This document shows, one piece after another, positions 18,294-31,979 of a DNA stretch of 64,000 bases (the stretch's first letter is position 1; each line of letters begins with the position of its first letter). The position numbers were made by a program, and so were the translations under genes. Origin of the DNA: Stutzerimonas stutzeri RCH2 (GTDB lineage: Bacteria > Pseudomonadota > Gammaproteobacteria > Pseudomonadales > Pseudomonadaceae); the NCBI RefSeq assembly GCF_000327065.1, contig NC_019936.1, positions 558,001-622,000 on the forward strand, given 5' to 3'. The notes under the pieces were generated by a model. That model saw only the letters and a program-made list of their open reading frames with translations, was not told the origin of the DNA and searched no databases.

Positions 18294-18899
18294 TTACTGG
18301 ATGGGCAGCTGGATGGGCGACTGTTGCGGCTGTGCATCCTGGGCGCGACGGGCTGCTTCCATGGCTTCAGCCTCGGCACGTGCCTTCGCTTCGGCTTCCT
18401 GCTGCAGGCGATCGAGCTGCGACGGCGTGATGCGCTGGATGCGCAGGGCCAGTTGTTGCAGCAGCTCGCGGCGCATTTCCTGGCGCAGCTGATCGCCTTC
18501 CTGGGACGAGCCGATCAGGTTGTTGCTGTCGTGCACGTAGACCTTCTGCACTTCGATGCTGTCTTCGAGCAGCAGCAGATTCTGCGGGCCGCGGAATTCG
18601 TAATCGAGTGTGCTGGTCAGCTCGTACTCGGCGCTGCGTGCCGAGCTGGTGTAGCTCGCGGTGCGCTGGCGGGTCTGTTCGTTGGCCAGGTTGAGGCTGT
18701 ACTTGGCGGCCGGAGTGACGCGTACGCCGTTGCTTTTGAGCAGGTCTTCGAGCTGCTGCACCGTTTCGCCGTAGCTGTTACGTGCTTGCAGGTTGACTTC
18801 CTTGAGGCCGAACTCGACGTCGCCGGTGCCGCGCAGCTGGAAGCCGCAGGCACTCAGCAGCAGTGTCAGGCCCAGCACCATCAGATTCCGTTTGTTCAT
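18294..18899 (-). CDS. lptE: LPS-assembly lipoprotein LptE
   Basis: A 201-residue lipoprotein that plugs the LptD barrel and helps insert LPS into the outer leaflet. The signal peptide ends in L-L-L-S-A-C-G-F-Q-L-R-G (Cys18), the LptE N-terminal signature. The body fits the family; the C-terminal 35 residues are a charged A/E/R helix and a Q/P-rich tail, more extended than the E. coli protein but usual in pseudomonads. It lies 43 bases after leuS. Confidence 0.94.
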   Translation of the reverse strand: MNKRNLMVLGLTLLLSACGFQLRGTGDVEFGLKEVNLQARNSYGETVQQLEDLLKSNGVRVTPAAKYSLNLANEQTRQRTASYTSSARSAEYELTSTLDYEFRGPQNLLLLEDSIEVQKVYVHDSNNLIGSSQEGDQLRQEMRRELLQQLALRIQRITPSQLDRLQQEAEAKARAEAEAMEAARRAQDAQPQQSPIQLPIQ

Positions 18900-18942
18900 C
18901 TTGTTATCCCCTTGCAGGCCCGGCGCGGACGCCGGGGCCGAA

Positions 18943-22262
<3,320 letters not shown>

Positions 22263-22328
22263 GCCAAGCCTGCGCCGACAAAAGCGCTGACAGCCGCTAG
22301 AGTGTTGGCCTTTTGCCGGAGAGCTCGG

Positions 22329-23102
22329 ATGCCGATTCGCTATTTCTTCAAGCAACTGCTGTTGCCACCGGGTCTGCTGCTGCTTCTGTTGCTGCTCGGA
22401 TGGTGGCTGCGTCGTCGCGCGCCAAGACTGGCCGCGCTGTGCTTCGTCACCGGGTTCGCCGGGCTCTGGCTGATGAGTTTGCCGATCGTCGTAGAGTGGA
22501 CGGCGCGTCTGGTCGAGAACGAGCCGGCTCTCGTCGAGGCGCAATGGTCAGGATTGGCCGAGCAGGCGGGTGCCATTGTGGTGTTGGGCGCGGGTCGCGA
22601 GCAGAACGATCCGGCCTGGGGCGGCGATCAGCCTGGCTACATCGCCCTTGAGCGGCTGCGCTATGCAGCGCGCGTAGCGAAAGCATCCGGGCTGCCGATT
22701 CTCACCAGCGGCGGCCTGCACTACGGCCAGCCGCCCAGTGAGGCGATGCTCGGCGCAGAGGTACTTCAGCGCGACCTGGATGTCACCACGCGCTGGCTCG
22801 AGGAGCGCAGCCGCACCACCTGGGAAAACGCGCTGTACAGTGCTGAAATGCTGCGTGCGGCCGGTGTCGAGCGGGTGGTTCTGGTCACTTCGGCATCGCA
22901 TATGCCGCGTTCGCGCTGGTGCTTCGAGCAGAACGGCATTGAGGTCATCGCCGCGCCAGTGGGTTTCATGGGCGTGCCCAATGGTCGGCCGTTGCACGGC
23001 TGGCTGCCGGAAGCAAAGGCCTTCTGGCAGAACGGCATGCTGCTCAATGAAGTCGTGGGGATGGCCGTCTACCCGCTGGTTTACGGTGGCGTGGCCGAGT
23101 GA
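22329..23102 (+). CDS. YdcF/ElyC family membrane protein (DUF218)
   Basis: A 257-residue protein with two N-terminal membrane segments (about residues 8-25 and 35-55) and a DUF218 domain: I-V-V-L-G-A-G-R near 85, S-R-T-T-W-E-N-A near 160 and L-V-T-S-A-S-H-M-P-R-S near 185. ElyC and SanA of this family act in envelope biogenesis, ElyC in undecaprenyl-phosphate use; the reaction is not settled. The ATG at 22329 is close after GGAGAG. It converges with lnt across a short gap. Confidence 0.85.
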   Translation: MPIRYFFKQLLLPPGLLLLLLLLGWWLRRRAPRLAALCFVTGFAGLWLMSLPIVVEWTARLVENEPALVEAQWSGLAEQAGAIVVLGAGREQNDPAWGGDQPGYIALERLRYAARVAKASGLPILTSGGLHYGQPPSEAMLGAEVLQRDLDVTTRWLEERSRTTWENALYSAEMLRAAGVERVVLVTSASHMPRSRWCFEQNGIEVIAAPVGFMGVPNGRPLHGWLPEAKAFWQNGMLLNEVVGMAVYPLVYGGVAE

Positions 23103-23162
23103 GCCGATTGCGCCGCCATAGTGGTGTGCGCTCCAGGCTTCAACGGCCCGGGCAGAGAACCT

Positions 23163-23190
23163 GCAGGGCGGCTTTCAAGCCCGCCCTACA
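23163..23190. repeat. Short palindrome in the ydcF-like/lnt convergent gap
   Basis: AGGGCGG and CCGCCCT arms separated by a GCTTTCAAGC-type centre form a hairpin; the complementary strand begins GTAGGGCGGG. It may act as a bidirectional terminator, and its ends resemble the GTAGGGTGG repeats found in the urease region. Confidence 0.4.
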
Positions 23191-23202
23191 GCTTGCACAT
23201 TC

Positions 23203-24717
23203 TCAGCCTACGGCCCGGCGCCTGATCAGCGCCCAGCCGAGCAGCAGCCCGCACACTGCTATCAGTGGCCAGGAGCGCCAACGCAGGTAGGGCGTCAGGC
23301 CCTGCATCGCAGTGACCTGGCCATGCAGCACGGCCTGTTCGAACTGCGGAATCTGCTCAGTGATGTCCCCGTAAGGGTCGATCAGCACGGTAATGCCATT
23401 GTTGGTCGCGCGGATCATCCAGCGTCCGGCTTCCAGAGCGCGCATCTGCGCCATCTGCAGGTGCTGCAGCGGGCCGATGGAGCGGCCGAACCAGGCGTCG
23501 TTGCTCACCGTCAGCAGCAGGTCGCTCTGCGCCGCGAGGCCGGCAGCGAACTCCGGATAAACCACCTCGTAGCAGATATACGGTGCGATCTGCAGTCCCT
23601 TGGCCTGCAACAGCGGCTGGCCGGCCTCGCCGCGGGCGAAATCGGACATCGGCAGGTCGAAGAAGGCGATCAGGCCGCGCAGCAGATCCTGCAGTGGCAC
23701 GTACTCACCGAACGGCACCAGTTTCTGCTTGAGATAGGTGCCGCTGGCGTCACCGGCGGTGGTCAGGCCGTTGTAATAGCGCAGTTCCCCGTCGGCATTG
23801 GGCTGGCGTACCGGCACGCCGGTGATCAATGCCGCATCGCGCTGTTCGGCGAAGCCGGCCATCATTTTCAGATAGCCCTCGGCGTGTTCCTTGAGAATCG
23901 GTACGGCTGTTTCCGGCCAGACGATCAGGTCCGCCGGGCGGCTGCGAAAGGTCATGTCGCGGTACAGCAGCAGCTGCATCTCCAGCTTCTTCGGGTCCCA
24001 TTTCATGCTCTGCGCCACGTTGCCCTGCACCGCGGCGACGGTCAGCGGCTCGCCCTTGGGCGTGGTCCAGGCATGCCCGTTCAGCAGCAGCGCGGCAATC
24101 CAGGGCGCCGCCAGCAGCACGATGGCCAGCGCCAGACGCGGCTTCTCGGTACGCAGACGAGGTAGCGCGACCAGCAGCGTCGCGCTCAGTGCGATGGCAA
24201 AGCTCAGCAGCCAGACGCCACCGAGCGGAGCCAAGCTGGCCAGCGGGCCATCCAGCTGGCTATAGCCGATGTACAACCAGGGGAAGCCGGTGAGGACCCA
24301 GCCCCGCAGCGCATCGAATGCCAGCCAGAGTGCGCTGAACGCCAGCGCGTCACCGAGTGCGGAATGACGATTGCGCAGCAGGCGTACCCAGAGCCAGCCA
24401 AGCAGTGCGAAGAACAATGCCAGCCCGGCGACGAAGCCCAGAGTGAGCAGGCCGGCCAGCGCCGGTGAGGCCGCGCCGAAATCATGAATGCTCACATAGA
24501 CCCAGCTGACCCCCGAGGCGAACAGACCGAAGCCATAGCACCAGCCGCGCTGCGCCGCTTGCTTCGCTGTGCTGTCGCGCAGGCCGAGGTACAGCAGTGC
24601 CACGGACACTAGCGCCAGTGGCCAGATATCGAACGGCGCGAGTGCCAGTGTGGTGAGCGTACCGGCAACCAGTGCCAGCAGATTGCCCGGCCAGCCGGGG
24701 CGGGTGATCCAGTGCAT
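23203..24717 (-). CDS. lnt: Apolipoprotein N-acyltransferase
   Basis: A 504-residue inner-membrane enzyme that adds the third acyl chain to lipoproteins. About six N-terminal membrane segments precede a carbon-nitrogen-hydrolase domain with the catalytic triad: Glu in V-W-P-E-T-A-V-P, Lys in K-Q-K-L-V-P-F-G-E-Y-V-P and Cys in I-C-Y-E-V-V-Y-P-E. The ATG at 24717 starts the conserved M-H-W-I-T-R-P-G-W-P-G sequence; the longer frame to 24762 is not needed. It is followed in the same direction after corC, ybeY and ybeZ, the usual pseudomonad order. Confidence 0.96.
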   Translation of the reverse strand: MHWITRPGWPGNLLALVAGTLTTLALAPFDIWPLALVSVALLYLGLRDSTAKQAAQRGWCYGFGLFASGVSWVYVSIHDFGAASPALAGLLTLGFVAGLALFFALLGWLWVRLLRNRHSALGDALAFSALWLAFDALRGWVLTGFPWLYIGYSQLDGPLASLAPLGGVWLLSFAIALSATLLVALPRLRTEKPRLALAIVLLAAPWIAALLLNGHAWTTPKGEPLTVAAVQGNVAQSMKWDPKKLEMQLLLYRDMTFRSRPADLIVWPETAVPILKEHAEGYLKMMAGFAEQRDAALITGVPVRQPNADGELRYYNGLTTAGDASGTYLKQKLVPFGEYVPLQDLLRGLIAFFDLPMSDFARGEAGQPLLQAKGLQIAPYICYEVVYPEFAAGLAAQSDLLLTVSNDAWFGRSIGPLQHLQMAQMRALEAGRWMIRATNNGITVLIDPYGDITEQIPQFEQAVLHGQVTAMQGLTPYLRWRSWPLIAVCGLLLGWALIRRRAVG

Positions 24718-24834
24718 GGAGATTCCTTGCGCAATAGATGCGGGAGGGGAGGCTAAGGGCAATGGGACGGCCGGGCAAGCCGGTTCGGCGCAAGCGCCGC
24801 GCAGGCTGGCTGCGCGGAGTTACTCGGTTGCTTT

Positions 24835-25677
24835 CTACGCGCTTTCCGTGCGGCTCAGACGCAGCATGTGCACGCGGCGACTGTCGGCGTTCAATACGCG
24901 CACGCGGAAGCCGTCGATCTCGGTGACCTCGTTGCGCTTGGGCAGGTGACCGAAGGTGCTCATCACCAGGCCGGCAACGGTATCGAATTCGTCGTCGGGA
25001 AAGGCGCTGCCGAAGTACTCGTTGAAGCTGTCGATCGGCGTGAGTGCCTTGACCAGGAAGTCGCCGCTGGGCAGCGGACGAATGTAGCTGTCTTCCTCGA
25101 CGTCATGCTCGTCCTCGATATCGCCGACGATCTGCTCCAGCACGTCCTCGATGGTCACCAGGCCCGCGACGCCGCCGTATTCGTCGATGACGATGGCCAT
25201 GTGGTTGTGGTTGGCGCGGAACTCGCGCAGCAGGACGTTGAGACGCTTGGACTCCGGCACGAAGGTGGCCGGGCGCAGCAGATCCTTGATGTCGAAATTC
25301 TGCTGATCCTCCTTGAGGATCAATGGCAGCAGATCCTTGGCCAGCAGCACGCCGATCACTTCGTCCAGGCTTTCACCGACGACCGGATAGCGCGAATGCG
25401 CGGCGGCGATGATGGCCGGGAGGAATTCGCGTGGCGACTGATCGGCCCGGATGCTGATGACCTGCGAGCGCGGCACCATGATGTCGCGTACCTGCAGGTC
25501 GGCGACCTGGATGGCGCCTTCGACGATGGCCAGTGCTTCGTTGTCGAGCAGCTTGTTCTGATGGGCTTCGCGCAGGACTTCCAGTAGCTCCTGGCGATTC
25601 TTGGGTTCATGGGCAAAAGCCTGGGTGATTCTTTCCAGCCAGGTCTTCTGCCCGCTGATCGATCGATCTTCGCTCAT
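24835..25677 (-). CDS. corC: CorC family CBS-domain protein
   Basis: A 280-residue cytosolic protein with a CBS pair (about residues 65-185: [11 protein letters not shown] ... [28 protein letters not shown]) and a C-terminal CorC/HlyC domain. It lacks the membrane DUF21 domain, as E. coli CorC does. It is annotated as Mg/Co efflux, though its role with Lnt and YbeY suggests envelope or ribosome links. It follows ybeY by nine bases and precedes lnt. Confidence 0.93.
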   Translation of the reverse strand: MSEDRSISGQKTWLERITQAFAHEPKNRQELLEVLREAHQNKLLDNEALAIVEGAIQVADLQVRDIMVPRSQVISIRADQSPREFLPAIIAAAHSRYPVVGESLDEVIGVLLAKDLLPLILKEDQQNFDIKDLLRPATFVPESKRLNVLLREFRANHNHMAIVIDEYGGVAGLVTIEDVLEQIVGDIEDEHDVEEDSYIRPLPSGDFLVKALTPIDSFNEYFGSAFPDDEFDTVAGLVMSTFGHLPKRNEVTEIDGFRVRVLNADSRRVHMLRLSRTESA

Positions 25678-25686
25678 GTCGTTGAC

Positions 25687-26178
25687 TCAAGAGTCCTTGC
25701 AAATGCCCGAAACGGGCGATTCTTCAGCATAAGGGTCGGGATGACCCAGTTCGGCCAGCAGCTGACGTTCCAGGTCTTCCATTTCCTCGGCTTCGTCATC
25801 ATCGATGTGATCGTAGCCAAGCAGATGCAGGCAGCCGTGAATGACCAGATGCGCCCAATGCGCGGTCAGCGTCTTGCCCTGTTCCAGCGCCTCGCGCTCG
25901 ACCACCGGCACGCAGATGACCAGATCGCCGAGCAGCGGAATATCCAGCATTTCGTCGGGGACGTCGGCCGGGAACGACAGCACGTTGGTCGCGTAATCCT
26001 TCTGCCGCCAGGTGCGGTTGAGCTCGCGGCCTTCCTCCTCGTCGACCAGGCGAATGGTCAGTTCGGAGTCGCCGCTGCGCTGGCGTAGCGCCAGCTCGCA
26101 CCAGTGCTGCAGATCGGCGAGCGCCGGCGCCGCGCCAGTGCTGGCGCACTGCAGGTCGAGCTCAATCACCGGCGGCAT
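25687..26178 (-). CDS. ybeY: Endoribonuclease YbeY, 16S rRNA maturation
   Basis: A 163-residue metalloenzyme for 16S rRNA 3'-end maturation and ribosome quality control. The zinc motif [15 protein letters not shown] (H-x3-H-x5-H-x2-D-H) is intact near residues 114-128, and [13 protein letters not shown] is upstream. It overlaps the ybeZ stop by 17 bases, so the two are tightly coupled. Confidence 0.96.
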   Translation of the reverse strand: MPPVIELDLQCASTGAAPALADLQHWCELALRQRSGDSELTIRLVDEEEGRELNRTWRQKDYATNVLSFPADVPDEMLDIPLLGDLVICVPVVEREALEQGKTLTAHWAHLVIHGCLHLLGYDHIDDDEAEEMEDLERQLLAELGHPDPYAEESPVSGICKDS

Positions 26179-27169
26179 CCTGTGCGGCGCGCTTGCTGGC
26201 CGGCGACTGGCGATCCTCGAAGGACTCGTAGGCCTCGACGATACGCTGTACCAGCGGATGGCGGACTACGTCCTTGGGCTTGAAGTGGGTGAAGCTGATG
26301 CCGTTGACGTCCTTCAGTACCTCGATGACATGCGCCAGGCCGCTCTTGGTGCCGCGGGGCAGGTCGACCTGGGTGATGTCGCCGGTGATCACTGCGGTGG
26401 AGCCGAAGCCGATCCGCGTGAGGAACATCTTCATCTGTTCCTGTGTGGTGTTCTGGCTTTCATCCAGGATGATGAAACTGTTGTTCAGCGTGCGCCCGCG
26501 CATGTAGGCCAGCGGCGCGATCTCGATGACCTGCTTCTCGATCAGCCGGGCGACGTATTCGAAGCCAAGCATTTCATAAAGCGCGTCGTACAACGGGCGC
26601 AGGTAGGGATCGATCTTCTGCGCCAGGTCGCCGGGCAGGAAGCCGAGCTTTTCCCCGGCTTCCACCGCTGGACGTACCAGCAGGATGCGCCGTACCTGTT
26701 CACGCTCCAGCGCATCTACCGCGCAGGCCACCGCCAGGTAGGTCTTGCCGGTACCGGCCGGGCCGACGCCGAAGTTGATGTCGTTGTCGAGAATGGCTTT
26801 GACGTAGCGCTGCTGATTGGCGCCGCGCGGGCGGATCATGCCTTTCTTGGTGCGCAGGGCGACGCCCTGATGCGCGTTCGGATTGGCCAGCTCTTCCATC
26901 CCGGATTCCTGCAGGTACAGATGCACCATGTCGGGAGAGAGCTCGGTGTTCTTGGTTTCCCGGTACAGCCGGCGCAGCAGCTGCTCGGCAGACTTGGCCA
27001 CGTCGCTCGGGCCGATCAGCTCGAACTGATTGCCGCGGTTGCGGATTTCCAGCTCGAGGCGCTGTTCGATCAGGCGCAGATGCTCATCGAATTGGCCGCA
27101 GAGGTTGGCGAAGCGACGGGCTTCAAAGGGTTCGAGGGTGAAGCGATGCGGTTCTATGGGTGCGTTCAA
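26162..27169 (-). CDS. ybeZ: PhoH-like ATPase YbeZ
   Basis: A 335-residue PhoH-family protein with Walker A G-P-A-G-T-G-K-T at about residues 135-142 and Walker [10 protein letters not shown]. YbeZ partners with YbeY in RNA metabolism. No ATG lies in front of the conserved N-A-P-I-E-P-H-R-F start; the natural initiation codon appears to be TTG at 27169, with a weak ribosome site. The frame continues to an ATG at 27328, but that would overlap the end of miaB. Confidence 0.92.
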   Translation of the reverse strand: MNAPIEPHRFTLEPFEARRFANLCGQFDEHLRLIEQRLELEIRNRGNQFELIGPSDVAKSAEQLLRRLYRETKNTELSPDMVHLYLQESGMEELANPNAHQGVALRTKKGMIRPRGANQQRYVKAILDNDINFGVGPAGTGKTYLAVACAVDALEREQVRRILLVRPAVEAGEKLGFLPGDLAQKIDPYLRPLYDALYEMLGFEYVARLIEKQVIEIAPLAYMRGRTLNNSFIILDESQNTTQEQMKMFLTRIGFGSTAVITGDITQVDLPRGTKSGLAHVIEVLKDVNGISFTHFKPKDVVRHPLVQRIVEAYESFEDRQSPASKRAAQDAAGD

Positions 27170-27250
27170 GGGCTTTATTTTTGGCCGTGGTCGGCGGAAT
27201 GATGGGGGAAGAATAGCGCCGCGGGCGCAAAGCGGAAAGCGCAGGTGGTC

Positions 27251-27276
27251 GCGGCCCCCATCCATATCGGGGCCGC
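27251..27276 (-). terminator. Hairpin in the miaB-ybeZ gap
   Basis: GCGGCCCC (27251-27258) and GGGGCCGC (27269-27276) form an 8-bp stem 12 bases after the miaB stop. No T-run follows, so it may slow rather than end transcription. Confidence 0.4.
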
Positions 27277-27287
27277 AGTCGCGTTTC

Positions 27288-28601
27288 TCAAGACAGCAGG
27301 GTGCCGCGCAGCGAATGCGGCAGCGCATCGTCGATGTGCACCTCGACGAACTGGCCGATCAGCCGAGGGTTGTCGCAGCGGAAATTGACGATGCGGTTGT
27401 GCTCGGTGCGGCCCTGCAGCATGCCCGGGTCCTTCTTCGAGTAATCGCTGACGAGGATGCGCTGGGTCGTGCCCACCATCCGTCGGCTGTTCTCGAAACC
27501 CTGCTGGTTGATGCGTTGCTGCAGGATAGCCAGGCGCTGCTTCTTCACCTCGTCCGGCGTGTCGTCGATCAGGTCTGCCGCCGGCGTGCCGGGGCGGGCG
27601 CTGTAGACGAACGAATAGGAGAAGTCGAAACCGACGTCTTCGATCAGTTTCATGGTCTGCTCGAAGTCCTTGTCGGTCTCGCCGGGGAAGCCGACGATGA
27701 AGTCCGAACTGATCAGGATATCCGGTACCGCCGCCCGCAACCGGCGGATGCGCGACTTGTATTCCAGCGCGGTGTGGTTGCGCTTCATCGCTGCGAGGAT
27801 ACGGTCGGAACCGGCCTGTACGGGCAGGTGAAGGTATTTGACCAGCTGCGGAATGTCGGCGTGGGCCTGGATGATGGCATCGGAGAATTCCAGCGGGTGG
27901 CTGGTGGTGTAACGAATCCGGCCGATGCCGTCGATCGCGGCGACCGCGTGCAGCAGGTCGGCGAAGTCATGCCCGTCGTGGCGGTAGCCGTTGACGTTCT
28001 GTCCCAGCAGGGTGACTTCCTTCACGCCGTTCTCGGCGAGGTGGACGATTTCCGCCAGCACGTCGGCCAGCGGCCGGCTGACTTCCTCGCCGCGGGTGTA
28101 GGGCACCACGCAGAAGGTGCAGTACTTGCTGCAGCCTTCCATGACCGAGACGAAGGCGCTGGGCCCATCGACGCGCGGCTCGGGCAGGCGGTCGAACTTC
28201 TCGATCTCGGGGAAGGAGATGTCCACCTGCGGCTTCTTGGTCGTGCGCGCGGCGTCGATCATTTCCGGCAGGCGATGCAGGGTCTGCGGGCCGAAGACCA
28301 CGTCGACGTACGGGGCGCGGTCGCGGATCGCCGCGCCTTCCTGACTGGCCACGCAGCCGCCAACGCCGATCACCAGCTGCGGATTATCCAGTTTCAGTTC
28401 GCGCCAGCGGCCCAGTTGCGAGAAGACCTTTTCCTGGGCCTTTTCGCGAATCGAGCAGGTATTGAGGAGGATCACGTCGGCCTCAGCCGGGTTCTCGGTG
28501 ATTTCCAAGGCCTGGTGTTCGCCCAGCAGGTCTACCATGCGCGAGCTGTCGTACTCGTTCATCTGGCAGCCATGGGTTTCGATGAAAAGCTTGCGGGTCA
28601 T
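27288..28601 (-). CDS. miaB: tRNA methylthiotransferase MiaB
   Basis: A 437-residue radical-SAM enzyme that converts i6A37 to ms2i6A37 in tRNAs reading UNN codons. N-terminal MTTase domain with the three auxiliary cysteines (H-G-C-Q-M-N, N-T-C-S-I-R, G-G-C-V-A), the radical-SAM motif [11 protein letters not shown] at about 155-165, and a C-terminal TRAM domain. Start ATG at 28601 gives the canonical [12 protein letters not shown]. Probably the head of the miaB-ybeZ-ybeY-corC-lnt run. Confidence 0.98.
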   Translation of the reverse strand: MTRKLFIETHGCQMNEYDSSRMVDLLGEHQALEITENPAEADVILLNTCSIREKAQEKVFSQLGRWRELKLDNPQLVIGVGGCVASQEGAAIRDRAPYVDVVFGPQTLHRLPEMIDAARTTKKPQVDISFPEIEKFDRLPEPRVDGPSAFVSVMEGCSKYCTFCVVPYTRGEEVSRPLADVLAEIVHLAENGVKEVTLLGQNVNGYRHDGHDFADLLHAVAAIDGIGRIRYTTSHPLEFSDAIIQAHADIPQLVKYLHLPVQAGSDRILAAMKRNHTALEYKSRIRRLRAAVPDILISSDFIVGFPGETDKDFEQTMKLIEDVGFDFSYSFVYSARPGTPAADLIDDTPDEVKKQRLAILQQRINQQGFENSRRMVGTTQRILVSDYSKKDPGMLQGRTEHNRIVNFRCDNPRLIGQFVEVHIDDALPHSLRGTLLS

Positions 28602-28698
28602 GTTACGGGCCGGCGTTGTGCAAAAAATGACCGGCGATTATATGCCCACGGCCGAGCAGGGGAAAGCGCGGGAGGATGCCGCAGGGTTTCGCTGGCGC

Positions 28699-29235
28699 TC
28701 AGGGGATCAGCGGTGCGTCGGCGGCCTGCAGTTGCATCAGGTAGTCGCGGAAAATCTGGCCGAGCACCTGGGTGGCGATCTCCAGCTCGTCGCGGCGCAT
28801 CTGCGCGGAAACCCGGTCGGCGGTATCCAGTGCTTCGTCTTCGCCGTTGACCGCGGCCATCTTCAGCACGATATAGGCCTGCACATTGTTGGCCTTGACG
28901 CCCTCACCACGAAAGAACATCACGCCGAGCCGGTGCTGTGCCGCCGCATGGCCGCGCAGGGATGCCTGTTCGAACCAATACAACGCCTTGGCCAGATCGC
29001 GCGGTGCACGGCGACCGTCGTAATGGAACTCACCCAGCTCGTAAGCGGCTTGCACGTCGCCTTCGCTGGCAGCCTGTTGGCAGCTGCGCAGGGCTTCCGG
29101 CAGTTCTTCGGGGAGCGTGTCGAGCGCGCAGCGGGCAGTCGCCGGGATCAGCAAAGTGTTCCCGCCGGCCATGGCCGTGAGAGGCGAGAGAAGCAGCAGA
29201 CAGCCCAAAGACAGGATGCGGCCGGTGCGGATCAT
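28699..29235 (-). CDS. Sel1-repeat (TPR-like) secreted protein
   Basis: A 178-residue protein with a cleavable signal peptide (cut near A-M-A|G-G at about residue 23) and Sel1-like repeats: A-A-Y-E-L-G-E-F-H-Y-D-G ... A-L-Y-W-F-E-Q-A-S-L-R-G-H-A-A-A-Q-H-R-L-G-V-M-F-F-R-G-E-G-V. Such repeats form protein-binding solenoids in the periplasm. It sits between miaB and a membrane-protein gene in the same direction. No specific partner can be named. Confidence 0.75.
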   Translation of the reverse strand: MIRTGRILSLGCLLLLSPLTAMAGGNTLLIPATARCALDTLPEELPEALRSCQQAASEGDVQAAYELGEFHYDGRRAPRDLAKALYWFEQASLRGHAAAQHRLGVMFFRGEGVKANNVQAYIVLKMAAVNGEDEALDTADRVSAQMRRDELEIATQVLGQIFRDYLMQLQAADAPLIP

Positions 29236-29352
29236 GAAAATCTGGCGCCTCGAGGAGCAGGGCGGTAATGAAAGGCTGGAACGAGCCAGCCGTCACATTA
29301 TGGATAAGCTGCAGTCTGCTTACAAAGCCTTTAACCGCCTGCCATCGGCTTT

Positions 29353-29976
29353 TTATGCGGCTGCCGGCTGGTCTCCGCCTGCGTTGCCCGGCAGGCGTCC
29401 CAGCAGGGCGGCGATAAACGGGCTGGCGATGGCCAGCAGCAGTGGGCGCAGCTCGCTGAGCGGATTGTCCATCAGGATGCCTGCCGGCAGCGGTGCCGAG
29501 GCCAGGAGCAGCATGCCAGCGACCACTCCGGCAGCGGCCGGCAGACTCGCCGGCCATTGCAGTGCGCCGGCGTAGATGATCAGCAGCGCGCTGGTCAGCA
29601 TCAGCCCGAGCGCGTAGGGCTCGCTCCAGCCAAGCTGCCGCGCCAGCTCGAAGAACACGCACAGCCCCAGCACCACGCGTCCCCAGTTCGGTCGGCTCCA
29701 AGTCCAGCGTCGTGCCAGGGTCAGCGCCGCCAGTGCAATCAGTGGCAGGCCGAGCAGCAAGCTGGCGCGCTCCAGCCACTGCTGGGCTTCCTCAAGATCG
29801 AGGCCGATCAGGCTCGCCGCAGCGCATGCACCGCTCGCCGCGGCGAGGATGAAACCCAGCATCGCGCTGAACAGTGCCGGCTGATCCGCTTCGCCGTAGT
29901 GGCGTCGGCTGCGGCCGATCCATACCGCGCTGGCGCCCGCCGCCAGGAACAGCAGTACCGCTTGCAGCAATTGCAT
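29353..29976 (-). CDS. Predicted multi-pass inner-membrane protein
   Basis: A 207-residue, highly hydrophobic protein with about six membrane segments. I recognise no family. Two starts are possible: ATG at 29976 (used here) or GTG at 29988, four codons earlier and overlapping the hemL stop. Neither has a strong ribosome site, consistent with coupling to hemL. The frame runs open far upstream inside hemL, but that part is out of frame with hemL and is a shadow. Confidence 0.65.
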   Translation of the reverse strand: MQLLQAVLLFLAAGASAVWIGRSRRHYGEADQPALFSAMLGFILAAASGACAAASLIGLDLEEAQQWLERASLLLGLPLIALAALTLARRWTWSRPNWGRVVLGLCVFFELARQLGWSEPYALGLMLTSALLIIYAGALQWPASLPAAAGVVAGMLLLASAPLPAGILMDNPLSELRPLLLAIASPFIAALLGRLPGNAGGDQPAAA

Positions 29977-29984
29977 CGTCTCGC

Positions 29985-31268
29985 TCACTTGAGCTTGGCG
30001 AAGGCGCGCTCGGCCGCCTCCAGGGTGATTGCCAGCTCGGTGTCGCCATGGGCGATGGAGGTGAAGCCGGCCTCGAACGCACTCGGCGCCAGGTAGACCC
30101 CGCCTTCGAGCATCAGATGGAAGAAGCGCTTGAAGCGATCGGCGTCGCTGGCCATGACGTCGGCGAAGGTCACGATGTCGTCGGCGCCGCTGAAGTACAG
30201 GCCGAACATGCCGCCCACCTGGGTGGTGACGAACGGGATGCCCGCGGCATCGGCGCGGTCCTGCAGGCCCTGCAGCATACGGCTGGTGTAGGCGCTCAGC
30301 TCGTCGTGGAAGCCGGGACGGCTGATCAGGCCAAGGGTGGTCAGGCCGGCGGCCATGGCCAGCGGATTGCCCGACAGGGTACCGGCCTGATAGACCGGGC
30401 CGAGCGGAGCGATACGCTCCATGATGGCGCGCTTGCCGCCGAAGCAGCCCACCGGCATGCCGCCGCCGATGATCTTGCCGAAGGTCGACAGGTCCGGCGT
30501 CACGCCGTAGTAGGCCTGGGCGCCGCCGAGGGCGACGCGGAAACCGGTCATCACTTCGTCGAAGATCAGCACTACGCCGTGTGCGTCGCACAGGCTACGC
30601 AGGCCTTCGAGGAAGCCCGGCGCTGGCGGCACGCAGTTCATGTTGCCGGCGACCGGCTCGACGATGATGCAGGCGACCTGCTCGCCCTTTTCCTTCAGTG
30701 TGGCTTCGACTTCAGCGAGGTCGTTGTAGGCCAGGGTCAGGGTGTGCTTGGCGAAGTCCGCCGGCACGCCTGCCGAACTCGGCACACCCAGGGTCAGGGT
30801 GCCGGAGCCAGCCTTGACCAGCAGGCTGTCGGAGTGACCGTGGTAGCAGCCTTCGAACTTGATGATGGCGTCGCGGCCGGTATAGCCACGGGCGAGGCGG
30901 ATCGCACTCATGGTCGCTTCGGTGCCCGAGCTGACCATGCGCACCATCTCCATCGATGGCACCAGGCGGCAGACCAGCTCGGCCATCTCGGTTTCCATGG
31001 CGGTCGGCGCGCCGTAGGACAGCCCGTGCTCGAGCTGGCGGCGCACGGCATCGAGCACCTCGGGATGGCTATGGCCAAGGATCATCGGACCCCAGGAGCC
31101 GACATAGTCGACGTAGCGCTTGTCATCCTCGTCGATCACATAGGCGCCGGCGGCATGCTTGAGAAACAGTGGGGTGCCGCCGACGCTGCGGAAGGCGCGA
31201 ACGGGTGAATTGACGCCGCCCGGGATGTGGGTCTGGGCGCTGGCGAAGAGGGTTTCGGAACGGGACAT
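29985..31268 (-). CDS. hemL: Glutamate-1-semialdehyde 2,1-aminomutase
   Basis: A 427-residue PLP enzyme that makes 5-aminolevulinate, the first committed tetrapyrrole precursor in the C5 pathway. The PLP lysine lies in [14 protein letters not shown] (about residue 266), with [10 protein letters not shown] ahead of it, and the N-terminal [12 protein letters not shown] is diagnostic. It follows thiE after a terminator, giving the pseudomonad order thiD-thiE-hemL. Confidence 0.98.
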   Translation of the reverse strand: MSRSETLFASAQTHIPGGVNSPVRAFRSVGGTPLFLKHAAGAYVIDEDDKRYVDYVGSWGPMILGHSHPEVLDAVRRQLEHGLSYGAPTAMETEMAELVCRLVPSMEMVRMVSSGTEATMSAIRLARGYTGRDAIIKFEGCYHGHSDSLLVKAGSGTLTLGVPSSAGVPADFAKHTLTLAYNDLAEVEATLKEKGEQVACIIVEPVAGNMNCVPPAPGFLEGLRSLCDAHGVVLIFDEVMTGFRVALGGAQAYYGVTPDLSTFGKIIGGGMPVGCFGGKRAIMERIAPLGPVYQAGTLSGNPLAMAAGLTTLGLISRPGFHDELSAYTSRMLQGLQDRADAAGIPFVTTQVGGMFGLYFSGADDIVTFADVMASDADRFKRFFHLMLEGGVYLAPSAFEAGFTSIAHGDTELAITLEAAERAFAKLK

Positions 31269-31280
31269 GCGGGCCTCGCA

Positions 31281-31314
31281 AAACAGGGGCTGACCGCCGT
31301 GGGGCGGGTCAGCC
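31281..31314 (-). terminator. Terminator between thiE and hemL
   Basis: GGCTGACC-GCC (31288-31298) pairs with GGCGGGTCAGCC (31303-31314) with one bulged base; on the - strand the stem is followed after four bases by TTTT. It probably separates thiDE from hemL. Confidence 0.7.
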
Positions 31315-31323
31315 GTGGCGGAA

Positions 31324-31965
31324 TCAGGGAGTATTGAACAACTGGCTGAACGCTCGGGCGCGGCGCTCGACCTCGGCCGGGCTGTCAGCGGCGAACAGGG
31401 CGTGGACCACGGCGATCATCTGCACGCCCTCGGCGAGCAGACTCGGTGCCGTTTCCGGCGTGATGCCACCGATAGCGACAATCGGCAGGCCAATGCGGGT
31501 GCGAGCCTCGCGCAGCAGCTGAGGATCGGCCGCAGGCGCACCTGGCTTTGTCTGCGACTGGAAGAAGCGGCCAAAGGCGACGTAGCTGGCGCCGTCACGC
31601 GCGGCCTGTTCGGCCAGCGGCAGCTGCGCATGACAGGTGGCGCCGATGACTGCCTGGCGGCCGAGCAGGGCCCGGGCGACGGCGAGCGAGCCATCCTCCT
31701 GGCCGAGGTGCAGGCCGACGCCCAGTCGCGCCGCCAGTTCGGCGTCGTCGTTGATGATCAGTTGCGCGCCATGCCGGGCACAGAGTTCCTGCAACGCATC
31801 GGCTTCACGCAAGCGCCGCGCCTCGTCGCTGGACTTGTCGCGGTACTGCAGCAGCCGGGCGCCGCCTTTGAGTGCTGCTTCGACATATGGCAGCAGGCGA
31901 CCGTCGGCGAGCAGCTTGCTGTCGGTGATGGCGTACAGGCCGCGCAGGCGAGTCGAGTCCTTCAT
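31324..31965 (-). CDS. thiE: Thiamine-phosphate synthase
   Basis: A 213-residue TIM-barrel enzyme that couples HMP-pyrophosphate and thiazole phosphate to thiamine monophosphate. Visible motifs are G-L-Y-A-I-T-D near the N-terminus, Q-Y-R-D-K-S (about residues 40-45), [14 protein letters not shown] and P-I-V-A-I-G-G-I-T. The ATG at 31965 follows GGAGAG. It starts 14 bases after thiD and is coupled to it. Confidence 0.96.
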   Translation of the reverse strand: MKDSTRLRGLYAITDSKLLADGRLLPYVEAALKGGARLLQYRDKSSDEARRLREADALQELCARHGAQLIINDDAELAARLGVGLHLGQEDGSLAVARALLGRQAVIGATCHAQLPLAEQAARDGASYVAFGRFFQSQTKPGAPAADPQLLREARTRIGLPIVAIGGITPETAPSLLAEGVQMIAVVHALFAADSPAEVERRARAFSQLFNTP

Positions 31966-31979
31966 GCGCTGCTCTCCAG

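Noticed and set aside
27030..28850. A 606-codon open frame on the + strand
   Set aside because: Antisense to miaB and part of ybeZ; shadow.
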